The notes beneath the pieces were generated by a model. It had not been told where the DNA came from and searched no databases. It was given only the letters and a program-made list of their open reading frames with translations. A program made the translations under genes and the position numbers. Below, piece by piece: positions 56,579-64,000 of a stretch of 64,000 bases of DNA (position 1 is its first letter; each line of letters starts with the position of its first letter). The stretch is from contig JBAWUJ010000111.1 of NCBI GenBank assembly GCA_037176705.1, forward strand, positions 124,001 through 188,000, in the 5' to 3' direction. Origin of the DNA: Molossus alvarezi (lineage: Eukaryota > Chordata > Mammalia > Chiroptera > Molossidae).

Positions 56579-59500
56579 GTCCTGACGGCCCATCCCCCTG
56601 TGCGCCGACCCGGCCAGCTGTCAACCTCCTCTGTGCGGAGCTTATCACAGCCGCCACCGGGCAGGTGCTGCGCGATTGCCACACGTCACAGTGAGGCCAG
56701 CCGGATCGCATCGCATCACATCGCATCGCATCGCATCCTGACTAACGGGGCCACGGAGACGCGTGGCCCAGCGCTCGGGAGCCCGGGCTCGTGGTCGATT
56801 CACGGCAGCGGGAGGGTGCTTGGGACACTTGTCTTCTCTCCTCTGTTCTCTGCTTCTCTCTCTCTCTCGCTCGCTCTCTCTCTCTGTGTCTCTCTCTCCC
56901 GCCCCGCCCCCGTCTCCCTCTCCTCCTCTCTCTCACCCCCCTAGTCTCATAGAGCTCTCCTGTCTTGCAGGACAGGGAATTTCGCGGAGTCGTGGAAGGG
57001 ACTGCTCCCCTAGGCCCCTCCTGTGCCGAGGAAGGTCAGGCGGGCAAGCGGATCCCCGGGCGGATTTGGGGATTTCCTCGGAGCGAGGAGGCAGCTTCTC
57101 TGTGCGATCTCGGTTCCGGCGGAGGACACCTGCTGCGGGCAGCGAAGCCGGACCCCGGTGGCCTGGGGTTTGGGCCGGCGCCGCCGGTACGTCAACCATC
57201 CACAGGAGTGGAAACGGTCCTGGTGCACACTGCAACTGTTTTCAGAGAGGTAGGGACTGTCGTGTCTTAGGTCAAATAAGTACTTTTGAAACATAAGTCC
57301 ATCAAATCAACGTGTTCATAGTTATTGCCTGATCCGCCCGCGCCCGCCCAGCCCCCAGCACACCAGGCCAACCCCAGCCGGCCTCGCCCCCCCCACCCTG
57401 ACACACACACACACGCACCCCCACGGACACGCACACCGCCCCGCCCCCCCACACACACACTGACACAGCAGCGCCCAGTCACGGCCCGTTAGAGATCCGG
57501 TCCACTGGTGGACCCGGTCGCTGTCCGTTGCAGCGGCCAAGTCCGGTGCCGGGCAACCTGTCTCTCCGGTCGCCCAGGCAACCGGCGCGGTCTCGCGTCC
57601 CCCGCAAGTCGTCCTCGCTCGTTCGGTGCCTCGATCGCGTGACCGCGGTTCTGCGGGCAGACCCGGAAGCGGGCCGGAGAGAGGCACACACGCACAGACA
57701 CTCCCTCCCTCCCTCGCACACAGACACACACGGGCCTCCACACCTCCCTCGCTCCCTCCCCCCCTCCCCCCCTTGGCCTCTGGCCAAATACAAATACAGA
57801 ATCAGTCAATAAAACATTTCAATATCGCCGTGCTCTCGTCCTGTTCACGGGCTTTGCGTCAGTCTGCGGCGGCGGCGGCCCGGGCAGAGACCCTGAGAGG
57901 GCCGAGGAGATCTCCCCCTCCCTTTTGACCTGGAGAATGTTCAGTGGGCTGGCGAGGGAAGAGCGGCTGCCAGCCGCCGAGCCGGCCCGCGCGGTTTGTT
58001 TCTCACGGAAGGCTTCCGGGCCCGTGAGGAGGGAGACGATCTGGTGGGAGACCTAAGAGTGTAGTGAGACATCAGGAGGGATACCTCGACTGGGAACATC
58101 CTCCCTGAGGAGCAAGGGTTTCCCTTCCCACCCCGGGCCCCCACCCAGCTCAGGATCCCAGTACCAGGAAGAGACGTCCCCATCCCTTGTGGCTGTGCAA
58201 ACCACCGGGGATCGAGGTCCAGGCTGAGGCTGCCGGGGTCCCAGGCAGTTCCTTTGAAAGGGCCTGCCCACGCACGGAGCTCCGGGGACCCTCTTTCTGC
58301 GGGCTGCAGAGTGGGGGTGGGTGGCAGGGAGGGACAGCGGCAGCTTGAAAGGCACCAGAGACATCCCTGGGAAGAACTGAGTCAGTCCTTTGGCATTGGG
58401 GTGAGAGCTGGAGGGGCAGCTTTGTCCCAGGCACACGTGCTGGTGGAGGCTGCTGTTCCATGGGTGAGCCCTTCCCTGGCGGGGCAGGCAGCCCGGTGGG
58501 CGGGCGCGCACCGTCCCTGGGACTCTGGTGACCTAGCACCCACTGTCTGGGCCACCCTGGTGATTGCCTGAGGCCCCGCCCCACGGCACATTCAGGCCCA
58601 CCCAAGCGGTGTCCATTGATTTTTCCCTAGGATTGGCCTGTCTTGGCTCCCGCTTCACGAGGTCCTAAATTCTCTGAAACCAACAACACCTGGCCTCAGC
58701 GAGCCCCATACCTCCTCTGGCTCACTGGCCCCAGGCCTGGCAGTAGTAGCAGCCAGCGTTGGGCCCCAGCTTGACATTGCCTAGGCACCTCCAAGACCAG
58801 CACAGAAGGCAGCCATGTGTAGATCGCTTTGTAGCTTATGTCTGGTGGCCCCGGGGAGAACACACAGGGGCAGTGGCTGACCTCGCCCCGGAGCCAGCCT
58901 AGAAGAGTTGGCCTTTCCTTTGCTCCTTTTCCCTTCAGAATATTACAATGGCATCCTCAGTACCTGGAGGTGGGTCTTTGTGCTTCTTTCTCAATAGGCT
59001 GTACGTATGTGTTCTTTTTCTTGCTTCTCTCTTTCCTCCCTCCCTCCCTCCCTCTCTGGCTAGAGCCCTTTGGGGCTCAGGGCAAGACTGAGGAAGTTGT
59101 ACAGAGAGCTCCCACATGCCCACGGCCCTGTAGTCCCTGCTCTTTCTTCCCCAAGTCACACACGGGCAGGCACGCAGGCACCCAATGCGTGAATTTTCTG
59201 AGGCCCAGAGGCCTGCTGCAGAACTTAGGATGAAAACCCTACCCTGCTCTTTTCCAGAAAGACAGGCATGGGCCTAAGCAAGGTGGCCTGGCCTGGGCTG
59301 GGCCTGGGGAGTGGGGGTGGGGTTAGGGGGTGGGAAGGGAAGGCCAGGGCCACTTATTCCAAGGGAACAGCAATGGCTTGATTCAAATGCAGAGAGCCTG
59401 GGACTTTGCCTGAGGCTTCTACAACTCCCCCACACTTAGGCCACTGATTCCAAGCTGCAGGAAGGGAGCAGGGTCAGTCTGGAGCTGAAAGAGTTCGCCT

Positions 59501-61322
59501 CCATGTGCCAAAGCCGAAAACTGCCCTCCAGCCTCTGAGAAAGGGCAGGGTGTGGGTGGGGGTGAGGTGGCGGTTGGGTGGTGGTGGTGGTGGTGGTGAG
59601 CGGTGGCGGTTTAGGGGTGCAAGTGCAGGGCATCCAAGGAGAAGTTAAAGAGTCCATCTCGGCGTCATAGATTCCCCAGGCCAAACGCCGGTGTGGAGTG
59701 ATGAGGGTCCAGGGAGGCCTGGTAGGGGATGAATGGACTCAGTAACCCTGTGTCTCGGTAACAACAAGCACACTCGTACTGAAACACTGTGCTCCAGCTG
59801 ACGATTTTGGTAACTCACCTTTAGGTACCCTTCACATGGATGGATGGAGAGATGGTTGGGTGGGTGGGTGGATGGATGGATGGTGAGCACTGAACTGGAC
59901 AGACAGGACACACCGATCCTCCCTCCGACCACCGATTTCCAAGGGTAGGTCCGGGCCTAGGACATGGGCAACCCCCCATCAAGTGAATTTAGTTAACACC
60001 TTTGTAATTTGGACCATCAGTGAGTTTAGTGTAGGTCTCTGGGTCTGTGAGGCCACTACACAGGCCTCCCCTGAGCTCGCCTGTGTTCCTATGTGTATGT
60101 GGCCCCTGCTACGCGCACACGCGCGCACACACACGGTACTCTCCTCCGGAGAGCCCTGACTCCTAAGTCGTGATCCAGGGGTTGTTTGAAACATCACCCC
60201 AAAGGAGTGGACCCCAGGAGGGGGATGTGAACATATGTCCTAGATGCCAGTGAACTGTGTGTTCTTAAAAGGGTTCAGATCTGAGGTCGTAGGTGATGTT
60301 TATATTTACTACCCTGCAATGAGAACCTAGAAACAAGTCAGGACATCAAAAATCCCTCTCTTTGAAAGTCAGGGAGTTCCTGCATGTGTCAGAGAGGGTC
60401 CCCTATTTGTCTCCTGGCCTTCCACAGAATTCACCCCAGGACCTGAGGTGTAATCTTTGAGTCTGATGAGTTTTTTGAGTCATTCTTTGTTGTTGCTGGT
60501 GCTGGTGCTGGTGCTGGTGCTGGTGCTGGTGCTGGTGCGGGTCCTGGTGTTGGTGGTGCTTCTGCTGCAGCTGCTGCTGCCGCTGCTGCCGCTGCTGGTG
60601 CTGCTGCTGCTGCTGGTGCTGGTTCTTCAGTTAATCCTCACCCGAGGGTATTTCCTTGATTTGCAGTTGGACACTGAAATGGCAGGATAATTCTGGGAGA
60701 AGAGGAACGGAGAAACCGAGGCAGGAAAGTTAAACAGAGCCAAAGAGCTTTGCGGGACGTGTTTAGCAGGGCCTTGTCTTGAGAACCAGGCCAACAGACT
60801 CTATTTGTCACAGAAGTGTGCAGCAGAGGAGGGGGCACGGAAGGGGAGAGGGGGAGAATTCAGACACCACTCATCCTGAAGTTGTTGGGACAGCAGGGAG
60901 GGAGGGAGGGAGAGAGGAAGGAGGAAAGAAGAGTGTAAAGGAATGGACCAAGCAACCAAGCAACCAAGCGACAAAAGAGGCAGGTCCTTCCCAGGAATAG
61001 ACCAAAGAAAAGGGGAGACTTTTGGAGTCCAACTGCACCAGGAATATCTAGGCGAGGAACTCAAACACAAAAACTTCCAGACAGAAGGGGATGTGAGGCA
61101 GAAAAGGCTCTTTAGATGAGCTGACAGCCTGCCTGTGCTTCCTAGGCCAGACGCGTAGGTGGGCTCGCTCCGTTTCCGTAATAAATGTGCATGAGTTCAG
61201 GTTGTGCTCCATTCACTTGCACTCACGTTGCAATAAATTCACGGAGCGAGCGGAAAGCCGATGTTATGTGCAGTGTCTCCTCCACCTCCTTCCCCATGAG
61301 AACACAAAGATCCAGGCTGGGG

Positions 61323-61337
61323 ACAGCCCTCTGCCGG
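61323..61337 (-). promoter_or_regulatory. Candidate CTCF site, unit 11
   Basis: Motif identical and in the same orientation. G at the flanking variable site, combined with GAAAGCCGATG further upstream. Confidence 0.55.
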
Positions 61338-62272
61338 TGATTCAGGGGATCGTCCAGTCACACCTCTCTGGTGTCTGTGAGCGGCGGTGCAGGTCCCATT
61401 TTCATCACAGGCGGCCTTTGAGAGGGAGTGGGAGGGGGGCAGGGGGTATGGTCAAGTGGGAGGGCAGGAGGGAGCGGGAAGAGGGAACTCTGCAACACCT
61501 CATGAGTTTATTCTCTTTGGCTTTCCCCACACACTCACTGCTTCAAGAAGCAATGTGGAGTCACACCAAGATTCCCCACGGGAGAACAGGAAGGAGGGGT
61601 TGACGGCAGGCAAGTTTCCTTAGTAGGCCTCCTCCTCGCCCAGCCGCACCACTTGCCCTTGGCAGAGATTCCAGCGCCAGGCAAGGGGAGGAGTGGGGGC
61701 GAAAGCTTCACAGTGCCCAAAGGGTAGGGCCCCCGGCCCATGGGAAGCTGGAGGCAGGCGGGCCGAGCAGTAGAGGGGTGTCCCGTGGAACACATCTGCC
61801 GCTTTTCCATCGGACTGGAGCTTGGTGGGTTGTCGGGGCGGCGGCCCAAACACACGGGTGGAGGGGGGCGCTCGCCTAGGGCGGGACTTTTGGGGGGGTT
61901 GCCCCGCCGGTTCGGGGCCCGCCGCCACAGGAGTGGTTCGCGGTGTCCTGCCAGGAATCCCTCCGTCACCCTCTTCAGTCCACCAAACCCCCTTTTTGTC
62001 TGGGAAAAGTGGACATGTGTAAAGAGGAGAAGCAAACGGACGACACAGCTCGGAGAGGCCGATTCACGTGGATTTTGTTTCCACGCGACACAGGTGTCAA
62101 GAAGGAAGTGTAAGGGATGAGGCCCCCACCTGCATTTCTCAGACCCGTGAAAGTAGTTTTCATGGCAGGTACTGCCGCGTGTCATTTGCCCCTACCCTGC
62201 TCCTACACACCGCCTTCCTTTTCCCCGGGGCGCAGGTGTGCTGCTAATTGCCACCATTCAGGGCGGCCGCGG

Positions 62273-62296
62273 CCCCGCCCCCTTCGCCCCGCCCCC
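62273..62296. promoter_or_regulatory. Paired GC boxes, unit 11
   Basis: Same two boxes. The upstream GTAAGT is lost in this unit. Confidence 0.6.
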
Positions 62297-62922
62297 GTCC
62301 TGACGGCCCATCCCCCTGTGCGCCGACCCGGCCAGCTGTCAACCTCCTCTGTGCGGAGCTTATCACAGCCGCCACCGGGCAGGTGCTGCGCGATTGCCAC
62401 ACGTCACAGTGAGGCCAGCCGGATCGCATCGCATCACATCGCATCGCATCGCATCCTGACTAACGGGGCCACGGAGACGCGTGGCCCAGCGCTCGGGAGC
62501 CCGGGCTCGTGGTCGATTCACGGCAGCGGGAGGGTGCTTGGGACACTTGTCTTCTCTCCTCTGTTCTCTGCTTCTCTCTCTCTCTCGCTCGCTCTCTCTC
62601 TCTGTGTCTCTCTCTCCCGCCCCGCCCCCGTCTCCCTCTCCTCCTCTCTCTCACCCCCCTAGTCTCATAGAGCTCTCCTGTCTTGCAGGACAGGGAATTT
62701 CGCGGAGTCGTGGAAGGGACTGCTCCCCTAGGCCCCTCCTGTGCCGAGGAAGGTCAGGCGGGCAAGCGGATCCCCGGGCGGATTTGGGGATTTCCTCGGA
62801 GCGAGGAGGCAGCTTCTCTGTGCGATCTCGGTTCCGGCGGAGGACACCTGCTGCGGGCAGCGAAGCCGGACCCCGGTGGCCTGGGGTTTGGGCCGGCGCC
62901 GCCGGTACGTCAACCATCCACA

Positions 62923-64000
62923 GGAGTGGAAACGGTCCTGGTGCACACTGCAACTGTTTTCAGAGAGGTAGGGACTGTCGTGTCTTAGGTCAAATAAGTA
63001 CTTTTGAAACATAAGTCCATCAAATCAACGTGTTCATAGTTATTGCCTGATCGGCCCGCGCCCGCCCAGCCCCCAGCACACCAGGCCAACCCCAGCCGGC
63101 CTCGCCCCCCCCCACCCTGACACACACACACACGCACCCCCACGGACACGCACACCGCCCCGCCCCCCCACACACACACTGACACAGCAGCGCCCAGTCA
63201 CGGCCCGTTAGAGATCCGGTCCACTGGTGGACCCGGTCGCTGTCCGTTGCAGCGGCCAAGTCCGGTGCCGGGCAACCTGTCTCTCCGGTCGCCCAGGCAA
63301 CCGGCGCGGTCTCGCGTCCCCCGCAAGTCGTCCTCGCTCGTTCGGTGCCTCGATCGCGTGACCGCGGTTCTGCGGGCAGACCCGGAAGCGGGCCGGAGAG
63401 AGGCACACACGCACAGACACTCCCTCCCTCCCTCGCACACAGACACACACGGGCCTCCACACCTCCCTCGCTCCCTCCCCCCCTCCCCCCCTTGGCCTCT
63501 GGCCAAATACAAATACAGAATCAGTCAATAAAACATTTCAATATCGCCGTGCTCTCGTCCTGTTCACGGGCTTTGCGTCAGTCTGCGGCGGCGGCGGCCC
63601 GGGCAGAGACCCTGAGAGGGCCGAGGAGATCTCCCCCTCCCTTTTGACCTGGAGAATGTTCAGTGGGCTGGCGAGGGAAGAGCGGCTGCCAGCCGCCGAG
63701 CCGGCCCGCGCGGTTTGTTTCTCACGGAAGGCTTCCGGGCCCGTGAGGAGGGAGACGATCTGGTGGGAGACCTAAGAGTGTAGTGAGACATCAGGAGGGA
63801 TACCTCGACTGGGAACATCCTCCCTGAGGAGCAAGGGTTTCCCTTCCCACCCCGGGCCCCCACCCAGCTCAGGATCCCAGTACCAGGAAGAGACGTCCCC
63901 ATCCCTTGTGGCTGTGCAAACCACCGGGGATCGAGGTCCAGGCTGAGGCTGCCGGGGTCCCAGGCAGTTCCTTTGAAAGGGCCTGCCCACGCACGGAGCT
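62923..64000 (+). repeat. Macrosatellite unit 12, truncated by the window edge (1078 bp present)
   Basis: Only the first 1078 bases are present: the junction, the CpG-rich block and the start of the mixed region. It has the C-type C-run but two private changes: C to G at 63053 (TGATCGGCCC) and one extra C in the run near 63104-63112 (nine C, eight elsewhere). The other units show essentially one variable site in this stretch, so this copy is more diverged than its neighbours. Confidence 0.96.

Larger units (their letters stand above)
34323..57204 (+). repeat. Higher-order block B: units 7-10 (22,882 bp)
   Basis: Unit lengths 5724, 5722, 5718 and 5718 and CTGGTG copy numbers 8, 8, 7, 7 mirror block A. 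The one-base difference in total comes from the second unit, which has CAAAGAG where block A has CAAAGGAG. The rare variants of units 4, 5 and 6 reappear in units 8, 9 and 10, in order. Confidence 0.75.
51487..57204 (+). repeat. Macrosatellite unit 10 (5718 bp)
   Basis: Seven CTGGTG copies (54778-54819). It shares GCAGAATGGGG (A at 52593) with unit 6 only but lacks unit 6's neighbouring CTGTGGG change. All other diagnostic sites match unit 6: A-type C-run, TCTCGGAGTC, GAAAGCCGATG, CCAGTCTGG and GTAAGT. This is the last unit of proposed block B. Confidence 0.97.
57205..62922 (+). repeat. Macrosatellite unit 11 (5718 bp)
   Basis: Seven CTGGTG copies (60496-60537). It has the C-type C-run of units 1, 4, 7 and 8 but the seven-copy repeat of the other class. 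It combines GAAAGCCGATG with CCAGGCTGG (seen in no other unit) and has GGAAGT in place of GTAAGT (G at 62105). A private C-to-G change gives CCAAGGGAACAG near 59364. It looks like a recombinant of two unit classes. Confidence 0.97.
1..64000 (+). repeat. Macrosatellite tandem array, 5.72-kb unit, 11 complete copies plus a partial one
   Basis: The same sequence recurs every 5718-5724 bases from the first base to the last, always in the same orientation. The opening motif GGAGTGGAAACGG is found at 1, 5722, 11440, 17164, 22887, 28605, 34323, 40047, 45769, 51487, 57205 and 62923. By eye the copies differ at roughly a dozen positions per 5.7 kb, far below 1 percent, which points to recent or continuing homogenisation. 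The unit is GC-rich with CpG-island blocks, simple repeats, GC boxes and one CTCF-type motif, and has no convincing coding sequence. This is the make-up of a mammalian macrosatellite. Both array ends lie outside the window, so total copy number is unknown. The phase chosen for the unit start is arbitrary. Confidence 0.98.

Noticed and set aside
1..64000. Tandem RNA gene array (RNU2, RNU1, 5S or 45S rDNA)
   Set aside because: The unit length is near that of the human U2 array, and a CT tract is present in both, but no U2, U1, 5S or rRNA sequence was recognised on either strand.
1..64000. CRISPR array or bacterial/phage tandem structure
   Set aside because: The period is 5.7 kb, with no short repeat-spacer pattern, and the sequence shows vertebrate-type CpG islands and microsatellites.
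1..64000. Pure assembly artefact from copying one unit
   Set aside because: Units carry different combinations of private and shared variants and different indels, which a simple copied contig would not show. Raw-read depth would still be needed to confirm copy number.

Overview
The whole window is one tandem array of a GC-rich repeat of about 5.72 kb. Eleven complete units run head to tail in the same orientation (1-62922), followed by the first 1078 bases of a twelfth (62923-64000). Taking the first base of the window as the unit start, units begin at 1, 5722, 11440, 17164, 22887, 28605, 34323, 40047, 45769, 51487, 57205 and 62923. Their lengths are 5721, 5718, 5724, 5723, 5718, 5718, 5724, 5722, 5718, 5718 and 5718 bp. 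Every length difference is explained by four small indel sites. No unique flanking sequence is present, so the true unit boundary and the array ends lie outside the window or are arbitrary.

The character is that of a vertebrate, most likely mammalian, macrosatellite. It has CpG-island blocks, GC boxes and a NotI site next to CpG-poorer DNA, many simple repeats (CA, CT, CCCT, GGT, GGAT, CTG), long polypyrimidine tracts, AATAAA signals and splice-site-like motifs. I see no convincing protein-coding gene. The longest open frame in a unit is only 216 codons, open frames overlap on both strands in GC-rich or simple-repeat sequence, and none resembles a known family (no homeodomain as in D4Z4/DUX4, no deubiquitinase as in RS447/USP17). 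I found no rRNA, tRNA, 5S, U1 or U2 gene and no recognisable transposable element.

Layout of a unit (unit 1 coordinates): 1-120 AT-richer junction; 121-815 CpG-rich block with CA and C tracts, a hairpin and an AATAAA; 816-2100 mixed unique sequence; 2101-2700 G-rich with quadruplex-type runs, GGT and GGAT repeats; 2700-3240 plainer sequence; 3280-3424 CTGGTG/CTG repeat; 3480-3775 purine-rich; 3962-4050 inverted repeat enclosing two AATAAA; 4122-4136 a good CTCF-type motif; 4215-4760 GC-rich; 4895-4910 splice-donor-like site; 5020-5745 CpG island with two GC boxes, a CATCG repeat, a long CT tract and a possible 216-bp exon.

The units are almost identical but carry diagnostic variants that show higher-order structure. 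Units 3-6 (11440-34322) and 7-10 (34323-57204) look like a duplicated four-unit block of about 22.88 kb. Units 9 and 11 look like mosaics, and units 1 and 12 carry private changes. A CpG-island promoter-like block plus one CTCF motif per unit, all in one orientation, recalls the X-linked macrosatellite DXZ4. That identity is a hypothesis I could not test by alignment.
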